Made by a program: the position numbers and the translations under genes | NCBI GenBank assembly: GCA_003353785.1 | Contig: PIVX01000016.1 | Location: 1-37,489 of the forward strand | Direction: 5' to 3' | DNA length: 37,489 bases | Source of the DNA: Gammaproteobacteria bacterium | Lineage (GTDB): Bacteria > Pseudomonadota > Gammaproteobacteria > PIVX01 | Part shown: positions 8,538 through 17,353 of the stretch, in pieces | Position numbering within the stretch: position 1 is the stretch's first letter | How the letters are laid out: the number at the start of each line of letters is the position of its first letter | The notes under the pieces: model-generated | Database searches by the model: none | What the model was told of the DNA's origin: nothing | Seen by the model: the letters and a program-made list of their open reading frames with translations, nothing else

Positions 8538-9230
8538 ATGAAATTATCTCTTATAATTCCTTGCTATAATGAATCTGAAAATTTACCTTTATGTCTGAAA
8601 AGGTGTAGTGAACTTATTGATAAAGATATTGAGGTTATTTTGGTAGATAATGGTTCTACTGATTCTACACCGAGCGTTTTATTGGATTTATTACCTAAAT
8701 ATCCAGGTTGCCGCAGTATTAGAGTAGACAGAAATGAAGGATATGGAGCTGGTATTCTAGCCGGCCTTAAAGAATCTACAGGAGATGTTATAGGTTGGAC
8801 TCATGCTGATATGCAAACGGATCCTTGTGATGTAGTTAGAGGATTTGAATTATTTAAAGAATATGGATCAAATATTTTTGTTAAAGGATATAGATACGGA
8901 CGACCTTTAATGGATGTTTTTTTCACTATTGGAATGAGTGTTTTTGAGAGTATTTTACTTAGAAAAATCTTGTTTGATATAAATGCTCAACCTACATTAT
9001 TCTCCAGGAATTTTTTTGATTCTTGGAGTGATCCTCCTAAAGATTTTTCTTTAGATTTATTTGCATATTATAGTGCTAAACTTAGTAAAATACGTATATA
9101 TAAATTCCCTGTAAAATTTGGAGATAGAGCATTTGGTGTTTCACATTGGAATGTCGATTGGAAATCAAAGAAAAAATTTATATATAGAACAATTGAGTAT
9201 AGCCTAAAATTAAGACGGATTTTAAAATGA
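8538..9230 (+). CDS. Family 2 glycosyltransferase, polyprenyl-phosphate sugar synthase (DPM1/ArnC-like)
   Basis: A GT-A fold protein of 230 residues. KLSLIIPCYNESENL opens the nucleotide-sugar site, ILVDNGSTDST follows, and HADMQTDP sits where DPM1-like enzymes have DADLQ-x-DP. No long C-terminal membrane pair is present; the chain ends shortly after about residue 225. DPM1-type enzymes transfer a sugar from a nucleotide donor to polyprenyl phosphate at the cytoplasmic face. GT-C enzymes then use that lipid donor outside, and a GT-C protein is encoded two genes downstream. The start is the second ATG (8538), preceded by GGTGA; an ATG four codons earlier is in frame. The stop overlaps the next ATG (ATGA), so the genes are translationally coupled. 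Confidence 0.85.
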   Translation: MKLSLIIPCYNESENLPLCLKRCSELIDKDIEVILVDNGSTDSTPSVLLDLLPKYPGCRSIRVDRNEGYGAGILAGLKESTGDVIGWTHADMQTDPCDVVRGFELFKEYGSNIFVKGYRYGRPLMDVFFTIGMSVFESILLRKILFDINAQPTLFSRNFFDSWSDPPKDFSLDLFAYYSAKLSKIRIYKFPVKFGDRAFGVSHWNVDWKSKKKFIYRTIEYSLKLRRILK

Positions 9231-9829
9231 TGCAATTTATTAAGCATAGATGTAACACTATACAGAAACTAATTAATACCCCCTGTGGATATGGAGTTGA
9301 AATAGATATAAGGAGTATAGGAGAACAATTAATTTTACAACATGAACCATTTGTAGCTGGAGAATTATTTAGCTCTTGGATTAAAAATTACAAACATAAT
9401 ATTTTAATACTTAATGTTAAAGAAGAAGGTTTAGAAGAATGTTTAATTGAAATAATGAAGGCTAATAAAATAGATAACTATTTTTTTCTAGATCAAACTT
9501 TTCCATTTTTAGTCAAACTAACCAATATAAATGAGAAACGATGTGCAGTTCGGTTTTCAGAATTTGAATCAATAGATACTGTTCTTCATTTCACTGGAAA
9601 AGCAAATTGGGTATGGATCGATTGTTTTACCCACTGCCCTCTAACAAAAGACTACGAGCTTCTTTTAAACAAAGCGGGTTTTAATTTATGCTTAGTTTCT
9701 CCTGAACTTCATGGTAGAAATGACGATAAAGATATTTACAATCTTGTGGATTATATAAAAAATAATAATCTAGTAATTCAATATGTTTGCACAAAGAGAC
9801 CTGAGTTATGGGAAAAACTAGTAAAATAG
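9227..9829 (+). CDS. Glycerophosphodiester phosphodiesterase-like protein
   Basis: The 200-residue product keeps the sequence landmarks of the GDPD/PI-PLC TIM-barrel group in order. H7-R8 stands at the N-terminus, GVE25-I-D27 fits the metal-binding E-x-D, and LILQH39-E40 stands where GDPDs have H-D. Regular hydrophobic strands follow. It is shorter than most GDPDs (about 240-250 residues), lacks the usual Gly after HR, and has Glu40 in place of Asp, so the substrate is probably not ordinary glycerophosphodiesters. It has no signal peptide and would act in the cytoplasm. It is coupled to the genes on both sides: ATGA overlap upstream, and its last 22 bases overlap the next gene. In this setting it could cleave or isomerise a phosphodiester intermediate of the glycan (inference). 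Confidence 0.6.
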   Translation: MMQFIKHRCNTIQKLINTPCGYGVEIDIRSIGEQLILQHEPFVAGELFSSWIKNYKHNILILNVKEEGLEECLIEIMKANKIDNYFFLDQTFPFLVKLTNINEKRCAVRFSEFESIDTVLHFTGKANWVWIDCFTHCPLTKDYELLLNKAGFNLCLVSPELHGRNDDKDIYNLVDYIKNNNLVIQYVCTKRPELWEKLVK

Positions 9830-11847
9830 ATTTAGAAAAAATAATAAGTAATCCGTTATTTATAATAGGGTTGTTAGTAAAATTAACAATATTATGTTAT
9901 ATCGCCCCAGATCCAATAGTAAAATGGTATTTGCCATTTATGGATATAACAACAGAAAAAATTTCTTTGGATTTATGGCAAAAATGGCTGCAAAACAATG
10001 GTAGTTATATGGCATTTCCATATGGGTATATAATGTGGATATGCTTTTTACCATTGACGCTTCTATGTAAATTTTGCAATCTTCCTCTTCTCTATGGGTA
10101 TGGTGTAACTATACTAATGTTTGATACAGCTATGCTTATATTGCTCTATAAAATTATAGGCAGAAAGGATAGATTAATATTTTTAGCATACTGGTTTTCT
10201 CCTATTGTTATAGTTGCTACATACGTACAAGGGTATAATGATTTGGTGCCAGTAACTTTTGTTTTGTTTTCTTTATATTATATTAAACTTCATAAGCCAT
10301 TTTTATCCGGAATATTTTTTATAGGAGCTGTTTCTGCAAAAATTAGCATGGTAATTGCCTTTCCCTTTTATATCATTTATTTTATTAATAATAAAACTAT
10401 AAGAAAGCTAGTTCCAAAATTTATAAAAGGCTTAAGTTTAGGGATAATATTTTTGATATTGCCCGCCATGTTATCATCTTCAGCGATTAATATGTTAGTA
10501 AATAACCCCGAGATAAATAAAATATACAAGTTAGCAATTCATATCGATGAAAATTCATCTATTTTTATTTTCCATCTATTATATATCTTCATCTTGTATT
10601 ATGTATGGTCAATTAGAAGACTGAATTTCTATATGTTTTTTAATGCATTAGGATTAGTATTTTTTACAATAATTCTTTTTATTCCATCTAATCCAGGATG
10701 GTATATTTGGAGTATTCCATTACTAATCATGTATCAAACAACTAAAGATATGAAAGCCACTATATTGACAACTTTATTCTCAGTGTTTTTTGTATTAACA
10801 ACTACAATATTCCATATAAATATGATTCCCCACCTGGAAGATAATTATTATTTATTAGATAATACAAAGTCTATGGTCTTTACTATATTTATATCAATAG
10901 GAATATTGCTGGTTTCCCGTATCTATAGAGACATGATTAGCCGTAATAATTTTTTTAGGATAAGCCGAAAACCATTTGTCATAGGTATTGGAGGGGATTC
11001 TGGCTCCGGTAAAACTACATTGGCAGATTCCCTTGAAGGGTTATTTGGCGATCATTCAGTTTCAAAGATATCTGGAGATGACTATCATTTATGGGATCGA
11101 TATAAACCTATGTGGAATGTTATTACTCACCTTAATCCAATAGCAAATGACTTAGAAGAATTTTCTAATAATTTAATTAGATTAACTGAACGAAAAAATA
11201 TTTTATCTAAAAATTATAATCATAAAACAGGAAAAATAGACAGCCCACGTAAGCAAAAAAGCAATGATATAGTAATTGCATCAGGATTACATGTTTTTTA
11301 TTCTTATTCTTTGAGAAAATACTATGATATAAAAATATTTTTAGATATAGATGAACAATTGCGTAAATATCTGAAGATAAAGCGTGATACTACTCATAGG
11401 AAACATTCAGTTGATAAAGTAATTGCTTCTATTAAAAAGAGGGAAAAAGATTCTGCTAGATTTATTGAGCCTCAAGCTGGATATGCAGATTTAATACTTT
11501 CGTTGCGTCCTATTAATGATAAAACTCAAGAATGGGATGATAATTTACCATTAAAATTAGTTGTGACTTCTAAAATAAGTATAGATGAGCATGCCTTGAT
11601 GAGAGCTCTAGTTGGTATTTGTGGGTTATATATTGATATAGAGAAAGATGTGAATACCGCAGATATAAAATTAACTATAGAAGGTGAACCTTCTGCAGAG
11701 GATGTTTTTTTCGCTGCAAAATTAATAGCTCCTAGGATTCTTGAATTTTTGACGATCGAGCCTGATTGGCAAAATGGGATGGTAGGAATTATGCAATTAA
11801 TTACTATCTTATATATTGACCATATATTAAGACAAGGAAAGATATAA
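9808..11847 (+). CDS. GT-C-type membrane glycosyltransferase fused to a uridine kinase/PRK-family kinase
   Basis: A 679-residue two-part protein. Residues 1-375 contain about nine membrane helices. The first periplasmic loop has an acidic PFMD, and a helix reads FSPIVIVATYVQGYNDL, the S/NP-x-G-x-D pattern seen in GT-C mannosyltransferase-like proteins. Residues 385-580 form a soluble kinase domain of the uridine kinase/phosphoribulokinase group: a P-loop GGDSGSGKTT at about 395-404, then SGDDYHLWDR, a YNHKTGKID segment, ASGLHVF and a DTTHRK loop. About 100 further residues are of unknown role. The kinase should face the cytoplasm and phosphorylate a nucleoside, sugar or polyol. I know of no standard enzyme with this pairing. 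The start overlaps the preceding gene, and TAATG joins it to the next. Confidence 0.75.
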   Translation: MGKTSKIDLEKIISNPLFIIGLLVKLTILCYIAPDPIVKWYLPFMDITTEKISLDLWQKWLQNNGSYMAFPYGYIMWICFLPLTLLCKFCNLPLLYGYGVTILMFDTAMLILLYKIIGRKDRLIFLAYWFSPIVIVATYVQGYNDLVPVTFVLFSLYYIKLHKPFLSGIFFIGAVSAKISMVIAFPFYIIYFINNKTIRKLVPKFIKGLSLGIIFLILPAMLSSSAINMLVNNPEINKIYKLAIHIDENSSIFIFHLLYIFILYYVWSIRRLNFYMFFNALGLVFFTIILFIPSNPGWYIWSIPLLIMYQTTKDMKATILTTLFSVFFVLTTTIFHINMIPHLEDNYYLLDNTKSMVFTIFISIGILLVSRIYRDMISRNNFFRISRKPFVIGIGGDSGSGKTTLADSLEGLFGDHSVSKISGDDYHLWDRYKPMWNVITHLNPIANDLEEFSNNLIRLTERKNILSKNYNHKTGKIDSPRKQKSNDIVIASGLHVFYSYSLRKYYDIKIFLDIDEQLRKYLKIKRDTTHRKHSVDKVIASIKKREKDSARFIEPQAGYADLILSLRPINDKTQEWDDNLPLKLVVTSKISIDEHALMRALVGICGLYIDIEKDVNTADIKLTIEGEPSAEDVFFAAKLIAPRILEFLTIEPDWQNGMVGIMQLITILYIDHILRQGKI

Positions 11848-12605
11848 TGAAAACGTATTCAAAAAATAAATTTAATACTATTCCTGATGCAGTATTATTT
11901 GATCTTGATAATACTTTATATTCATATGAAGAAGCTCATTTAATTGCTCAAGAAGCTGTAAAAGAGAAAACACTTAGAATGTTGTCAATAAGTCCTAAAG
12001 ATTTTGATGATGCATATTCTCAAGCAAAGAAAAATATTAAAGCAAAATTAAAAAATACGGCTGCTTCACATAGTCGACTATTATACTTACAAAATATGTT
12101 AGAAATATTGAAGTTAGGAACTCAAATTTTACTAGCCCTTGATCTTGAGCAGACTTACTGGAGAAAATTTCTTGGCCATGCTATTTTGTTTGATGATGTG
12201 AAGGAATTCCTAGAAGAGTTAAATCTATTAAATATACCTGCTGCTATAATTACAGATTTAACAGTGCAAATTCAGTTTAGAAAGATAATATATTTTGGAT
12301 TAGATAAATATTTTAAGCATGTGATTACTAGTGAAGAATCCGGTTTTGATAAACCGCATGAATCTTCTTTTAAACTTGCTATTGATAAATTACAGCCTAA
12401 AGGAAATTGTATATGGATGATAGGGGATGATCCTATTAAAGATATTGGTGGTGCAAGAAATAATATAAATGCAATAACTATTCAAAAAATTCATAAAGGC
12501 GTAACATTAGGGTGTGGGGAAAATGTTCCTGATGCTTGCTTTACAGATTTTAATGAATTGAGAAAATTTATCTTAAAAATACAAATACTTGAGAATAAAT
12601 TATGA
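11847..12605 (+). CDS. HAD-superfamily phosphatase
   Basis: A 252-residue HAD hydrolase. Motif I is FD19-L-D21-NTL with the nucleophile and acid/base aspartates, motif II is the Thr in IITDLT, motif III is the Lys in GFDKPH, and motif IV is GDDPIKDIGGA. A helical cap lies between motifs I and II (about residues 30-115), which is the subclass IA arrangement. The expected role is dephosphorylation of a small phosphorylated metabolite in the cytoplasm. Its position between a sugar or polyol kinase and a class II aldolase suggests a phosphosugar intermediate, but the substrate cannot be read from the sequence. The start overlaps the previous stop (TAATG) and the stop overlaps the next start (ATGA). 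Confidence 0.85.
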   Translation: MKTYSKNKFNTIPDAVLFDLDNTLYSYEEAHLIAQEAVKEKTLRMLSISPKDFDDAYSQAKKNIKAKLKNTAASHSRLLYLQNMLEILKLGTQILLALDLEQTYWRKFLGHAILFDDVKEFLEELNLLNIPAAIITDLTVQIQFRKIIYFGLDKYFKHVITSEESGFDKPHESSFKLAIDKLQPKGNCIWMIGDDPIKDIGGARNNINAITIQKIHKGVTLGCGENVPDACFTDFNELRKFILKIQILENKL

Positions 12606-13606
12606 CAGAAAAATCTATTATCCAATATTGTGAAAATATAGGTAGTGACCATCTTTTAGTTCAAGGTGCTGGAGGAAACATATCATGGAAAGAAGAAAAC
12701 ATCCTTTGGGTCAAAGCCTCTGGAGCTAGAATATCAGATGCTACTAAGAAAAATATTTTTGTACCTCTAGATCTTTTTGACTTAAATAACGCCATCAGAA
12801 ATAATGAATTTGACATACAGCCTAAGGTTTTAATGGACTATAAGCTTCGTCCTTCTATCGAGACATTTTTGCATGCCTTGATGAAACATAAAATAGTAAT
12901 ACATCTTCATGCTGTCGATATATTGTCTTACTTGGTCAGAAAAAACTACCATGAGATATTAAAAAACAAGTTAAAGGAAATAATTTGGATAGATATTCCT
13001 TATGTAAAACCAGGAGCCAATCTTGCAAAATTAATAAAAAATACAATAACTCCAAATACTGAAGCTATTTTTTTACAAAACCATGGGTTAGTGATAGGTG
13101 GCAATTCTATAAATGAAGTAGATAATATTTTAAAAAAAATAACTAGTTTATTAAAAATAACTAAGCATTCTTGCATAAAGAAAAATAATAGCAAGCCAGT
13201 ATATAATATTGAGCTTAATAATATCAAATATACTTTGATAAATGATGAAAATATTAATTTATTAGCAACAACTGATTTATTTAAATACTTAAGTAAGAAA
13301 TGGGCCATATCCCCAGATCATGTGGTTTTTTTGGATAGTAGCCCGCGCGTATATACTAGTATTAAAGACTTTCAGACAAACCATTTCAATGAAAAAAGCC
13401 GATGTGAACTGGCTTTTATAAAAGGGGAGGGTGTTTATATAACAGATAAATTTAATTTAGCTATGCGTGAACAACTTAGATTATATTTTGAAATATTGAT
13501 TCGTCAATCTAACTTAGATGATATTAATACTTTAAATGATAAAGAAATTCATGAGCTAGTAAATTGGGATGCTGAAAAATACAGAATATCTTTGCAGGAA
13601 AAATAA
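12602..13606 (+). CDS. Class II aldolase/adducin-family protein
   Basis: The 334-residue product has the full class II aldolase site. A phosphate-binding GAGGNIS lies at 22-28 and KASGARI at 38-44. E87 in PSIETFLH matches the catalytic Glu, and the zinc ligands are H101 and H103 in HLHAVD and H161 in LQNHGLV. The C-terminal third (SRCELAFIKGEGVY, then NWDAEKYR) resembles the aldolase half of bifunctional rhamnulose-phosphate aldolase-type proteins rather than small FucA. The family cleaves or forms bonds between dihydroxyacetone phosphate and an aldehyde. The last gene of the operon, it is coupled to the HAD gene by an ATGA overlap. A group II intron remnant abuts its stop within three bases, but the gene looks complete. 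Confidence 0.85.
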   Translation: MTEKSIIQYCENIGSDHLLVQGAGGNISWKEENILWVKASGARISDATKKNIFVPLDLFDLNNAIRNNEFDIQPKVLMDYKLRPSIETFLHALMKHKIVIHLHAVDILSYLVRKNYHEILKNKLKEIIWIDIPYVKPGANLAKLIKNTITPNTEAIFLQNHGLVIGGNSINEVDNILKKITSLLKITKHSCIKKNNSKPVYNIELNNIKYTLINDENINLLATTDLFKYLSKKWAISPDHVVFLDSSPRVYTSIKDFQTNHFNEKSRCELAFIKGEGVYITDKFNLAMREQLRLYFEILIRQSNLDDINTLNDKEIHELVNWDAEKYRISLQEK

Positions 13607-13608
13607 TT

Positions 13609-13800
13609 CGTCGAATAATTAGAAAATGGAGACTGCAAGCGAAGTCTAATAAAATATTAGATGAAATAGCTAATATAATAAATCCTATTCTGCGTGGATG
13701 GATTAATTATTATGGTGGATTTCACAAAACAGCATCATATCCAATATTCAAATTGCTGAAGATAATTCCGCTATGTTGGCATATTGGACAATATAAATAA
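13609..13800 (+). pseudogene. Group II intron maturase/reverse transcriptase, C-terminal fragment
   Basis: This open fragment has no start codon. It encodes KWRLQAKSNKILDEIANIIN followed by ILRGWINYYGGFHKTA, the maturase-domain signature (LRGWINYYG-x-F) of group II intron proteins. The reverse-transcriptase core is absent. The fragment begins only two bases after the aldolase stop. Confidence 0.8.
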
Positions 13801-14040
13801 AACCGCCGCTTAGGGCAAGAAGTATAGTGTTTTCATAAGCAATAAATTTCCAATTTAATGAGAATATATTTTGTAAATTATGACTAGTAGTTTTAAAAGA
13901 AATTCGTATTTTAAATTAAATAGTATGATTTTTCATTAACCAATAGCATCAATTGAAATAGTAGAAATGATACATTTAGTACGATAATCATTCCTTAAAA
14001 TATATAAGCTATTTTGTATAAAAGCCCTATTTCAGGAGGA

Positions 14041-14838
14041 CTATCTGTTTTTTTGCAGAACAATTGACTTTCCAACACTTAAAATATTTGGTAGTAACTT
14101 AGCAGCTAAGTTATCAAAAGTTTTAACAAAAGGAATTAATATTTTAGGGCAATCCGGAATAAAATTAGACTTTGCAATTACCCCCCCTGATAATGGAAAT
14201 AATAAACATTCATTAATTGAATTCTTTACTATTTTGAGTTCTGGGAAATATTCATGGAATTTATTTTCATTTTGAAACAATAATTTAGGAATAGAACAAT
14301 TAGCTGACCAAGGATCATCTGGTTGATTACATATGGCATCTTTTGAAAAAACATTTACAGTATCAGACCATCCTTCATGCTGCATGACTCTTAGCAGTAT
14401 TTTCATAAACAAACTAGTATATATATCTTGAATAATAATTCTGCCATTACTTTTTAACAAATCTGATAAATTTTTTAGAAAAATAATGGGCTTTGCTATA
14501 TGGTGCAACATATGAGAAAGAATAATAACGTCGATACTATTGTGGCTTATTTCTATATTATTAGCATCAATATATTTATCTATCCATTCATGATCAGTTA
14601 CATCACTAGTCACCATTGGCTCTTTAATAAACGATTTAGCAAATCCAGCCCCTGATCCTAGTTCCAGTATAGAATCACCTTTTTGGATAAAGTCATTCAT
14701 CCAACAATACCTTGTTTCTAATAAAGCATATAAGGAATTACGTTTATTTTGTAAAAAATATTTTCTAGCATTTACAACATCTCCAACATTATGCATTAAG
14801 TTATCTGTTTTTTTTGGGATATAAGATTTTAGAAACAC
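14041..14838 (-). CDS. SAM-dependent methyltransferase (Methyltransf_11 type)
   Basis: A 265-residue class I methyltransferase. ILELGSGAGFAK forms the SAM-binding glycine loop. SDVTDHEW follows as the acidic strand-2 segment, SHMLHHIAKP is the post-III helix, and LLKSNGRIIIQD gives the strand-5 region typical of Methyltransf_11. The start is GTG at 14838, supported by AGGAG eight bases upstream. It is cytoplasmic and probably methylates a small molecule or glycan/lipid precursor, in keeping with the adjacent glycan operon, though it is on the opposite strand. The acceptor cannot be read from sequence. Confidence 0.85.
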   Translation of the reverse strand: MFLKSYIPKKTDNLMHNVGDVVNARKYFLQNKRNSLYALLETRYCWMNDFIQKGDSILELGSGAGFAKSFIKEPMVTSDVTDHEWIDKYIDANNIEISHNSIDVIILSHMLHHIAKPIIFLKNLSDLLKSNGRIIIQDIYTSLFMKILLRVMQHEGWSDTVNVFSKDAICNQPDDPWSANCSIPKLLFQNENKFHEYFPELKIVKNSINECLLFPLSGGVIAKSNFIPDCPKILIPFVKTFDNLAAKLLPNILSVGKSIVLQKNR

Positions 14839-15022
14839 TTTTTTCTCCTGAATTATAAGCTTGCATTAAAAAAATATTAAAAATCTGCTCCATGTCATAT
14901 AAATATCATGAGGAAAGTTGACATCTTTTTAGGCAAGAATATCAATTTCACAGTTTTCTATATTTTAGCATATATAGCACAATTGTTATTATATATTTTT
15001 ATATTATAACCATCTATACAAA

Positions 15023-15500
15023 TGGTTGCTAATTTCTCTGAATTTTCATACTGCGTATTTGCCAGCATTTGGTAGTGCAGTAAATATTATTTATCAGCTA
15101 AATCGTTATGTTTGTAAAACCTGTAAAAGAAATCCTACAACGACATTGGCATACTGCTAGTAGCTATTATACGACATCCTATGGGCAACGCATCTTACTT
15201 CAAATAGTTAATAGTATAGTATAGATGTCTATGAAAGAAGGAATAATGGAAGATGCAGTTACAGGGTTTTAGATGGACAATGGTAACTAGAATTAACCGG
15301 GCAACTAGAGGTATTAGGAATTGATGAGTTTGCTGTTAAAAAAGGTTATAAAAATTATATCGTAGTCATAGGCTGTAAAGCAACTAGTAAAAAAATAGGA
15401 TTAACAACATTGAAAGATCGCAAGAAAGCTACTATTAAAGGGTTTTTAAAGAGTATTCCTAAAGAACTAAATACTGTATCTATTGATAGATCCTAGCACG
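15023..15500 (+). pseudogene. ISL3-family transposase relic with left end
   Basis: The repeat at 15023-15045 is followed by a decayed transposase on the plus strand. A zinc-ribbon part has RYVCKTCKRNP, then several stops and shifts. A DDE-domain part has LGIDEFAVKKGYKNYIVVIG, then LKDRKKATIKGFLKSIPKEL. The second block is a textbook ISL3 motif (the first catalytic Asp in GIDE). The frame ends at TAG near 15495 and no C-terminal part follows, so the relic is truncated. The C-terminal remnant at 5923-6120 belongs to the same family. Confidence 0.8.
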
Positions 15501-15671
15501 TATAATGGCTTAACCCAGAGCATATTAATGTAATATAATTGACTGTAATGGAAGTTATCTAATATATCAAAAATTTGTACCTAACAAGAATTAGGCAAAT
15601 TGTATTTATTGAAAACCTAAAAAAGCTTTTTATTCTATAATCTATTAAAAGGTTATTAGTCAATCATAGTT

Positions 15672-17348
15672 ATGCCAAAGAAAATAAGGAATATTTTAGA
15701 AACAGAAATATCTTACAATAAACTTAATGATTTATTAGCCAGTTACTGTGAAGATACAATAACTCTGGCAGAACAACTAGATTTAGCCGATGAGATAAAT
15801 ATAGAGTGTAAAAGAATTATTGCTGAAATTCCTTTAAACAGTATACCTTATGAAAGAGATGGTATGGGGTTGTTCCTGCAAAAATTAGTCCTTTATACGG
15901 ATCGAAATATTCAAGAAATTCTAAATACAAAAAACAAAATAGAAATAAAATCAATGTTAGCAGAAAGAAGAGGAAAAATAATAATAGATCCAGAATTTAT
16001 TCCGAGTAAAAAAGTTAAAACAGGTGTACTAAGTAATGTTGATCCAAGTAAAGCTTCAAATCCAATAATTAGGCAGTTTCAAACACTTATGATAAAAGCA
16101 TTATTAGTAAAGAAAAATAGAGCAAGGATAGTTAATCAAAGATCTAGAATATTGGATAGAAAAATGGCTACCCAAAAACTTTCCGCAAAACAAAGAGCTG
16201 CACACCGCGTTATTATAATTAAAGGTATATTCTGCAAAAGAAAGCTTGGTCTTAATGTCAAAAGTGAAGCTTGGTTAAAAAGAAGACGTGTAAGATCGCG
16301 TTACGCAAAATTTTCAACACAAAATATGCTTTCTCACGATAAGCTAGGATATGCAGCATATACGTTAAATATGTATGGAGAATTATCTGTTTTCGATCAT
16401 TATAGTGGCAGAGAAGCTAAAATAGGTCCGACTTTTCATTCTACTATGAATGCAGGGGCTGCTGTCATTTCAGCAGGAGAGATAAAGATTTCTCCTTATG
16501 GAGAATTAGAAGTGCTAACAGTGCATAGCGGTCATTATCAGCCAGGACCATTACAGGTATACAACACGTTAAAATATTTTAAAGAGCAAGGCATAGATAT
16601 TAGTAAAGCAAAAGTTATGTTCTTTGGTAATTTAAGAGACTATGGAATAAAATCTAAATTTGATGCACTTGGAGGCAATTACCTGAACACTACATATAAT
16701 GCCCAGGATTTATACGAGGAAATTGATAAAATATTAATTAGCAAAAACCCTGATAAAATAGACAGGTTAGAAGCTAAAGGAATTTATAAACCTATAAAAA
16801 AAGTGCAGGATAAATTTAGTAATATCCTTGATGAGCTTGAACAGCTTGACAGAAAGCTTGACTCTACAGAGCAAGGGAAAAAGCTTGCATATCTTAAGCA
16901 AATTGTTAATGGTTTAGAAAAGCAAATAAGAATAGAAAATAATAAACCCCTCAAAAAAGAAAAAAAAAGTATACTAGATAGAATTATGTTTACAATATAT
17001 GGCAGTAAGCAGGAAGAATTTGACGAGGTTGTGGTTAAAAAGCTTATAGATGCCAAGGATGATGTGCAGGCGATTATAGATATGCAAACAGAGATGTGCC
17101 AAGCAGTAAAAAGTATTAAAGAGCAAGCATATGAATATAGGGTATCTGGTTGGTTAGATGTAGAATCAGCTATAAGTAAAGTAAATCAATTGCCAAAATT
17201 TATTAGTGAGGTTATGGTAGATTTAGAGAATCACTCATTAAAATATGTTGATTTACCAACTATGGAGATCCCGAAGTTAATTGCAGAAACTATGGGAAAT
17301 GTTAGGAAACTAGATTCTGAAATAAAATCAACCATGCAATATAAATAG
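15672..17348 (+). CDS. Effector-like protein with an IQM-type SGHYxP domain
   Basis: A 558-residue soluble protein in three parts. Residues 1-215 are helical and basic toward the end (KRRRVRSRY). Residues 219-325 form a domain strikingly like that of plant IQM calmodulin-binding proteins: YTLNMYGELSVF, FHSTMNAGAAVISAGE, then SGHYQP at 286-291 and EQGIDISKAKV. Residues 340-558 are coiled-coil rich (LDELEQLDRKL). The IQM-like block normally occurs in eukaryotes and a few host-associated bacteria; its biochemical activity is not known to me. There is no signal peptide and no clear Shine-Dalgarno sequence before the ATG. The sequence suggests a type IV-secreted effector, but no secretion signal can be proven. 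A structured hairpin follows the stop. Confidence 0.65.
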   Translation: MPKKIRNILETEISYNKLNDLLASYCEDTITLAEQLDLADEINIECKRIIAEIPLNSIPYERDGMGLFLQKLVLYTDRNIQEILNTKNKIEIKSMLAERRGKIIIDPEFIPSKKVKTGVLSNVDPSKASNPIIRQFQTLMIKALLVKKNRARIVNQRSRILDRKMATQKLSAKQRAAHRVIIIKGIFCKRKLGLNVKSEAWLKRRRVRSRYAKFSTQNMLSHDKLGYAAYTLNMYGELSVFDHYSGREAKIGPTFHSTMNAGAAVISAGEIKISPYGELEVLTVHSGHYQPGPLQVYNTLKYFKEQGIDISKAKVMFFGNLRDYGIKSKFDALGGNYLNTTYNAQDLYEEIDKILISKNPDKIDRLEAKGIYKPIKKVQDKFSNILDELEQLDRKLDSTEQGKKLAYLKQIVNGLEKQIRIENNKPLKKEKKSILDRIMFTIYGSKQEEFDEVVVKKLIDAKDDVQAIIDMQTEMCQAVKSIKEQAYEYRVSGWLDVESAISKVNQLPKFISEVMVDLENHSLKYVDLPTMEIPKLIAETMGNVRKLDSEIKSTMQYK

Positions 17349-17353
17349 AATAT

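Noticed and set aside
16784..17056. 90-codon minus-strand frame inside the 558-residue gene
   Set aside because: It is Ser/Leu/Phe-rich in the way antisense of a Lys/Glu-rich coiled coil always is. No start signal.
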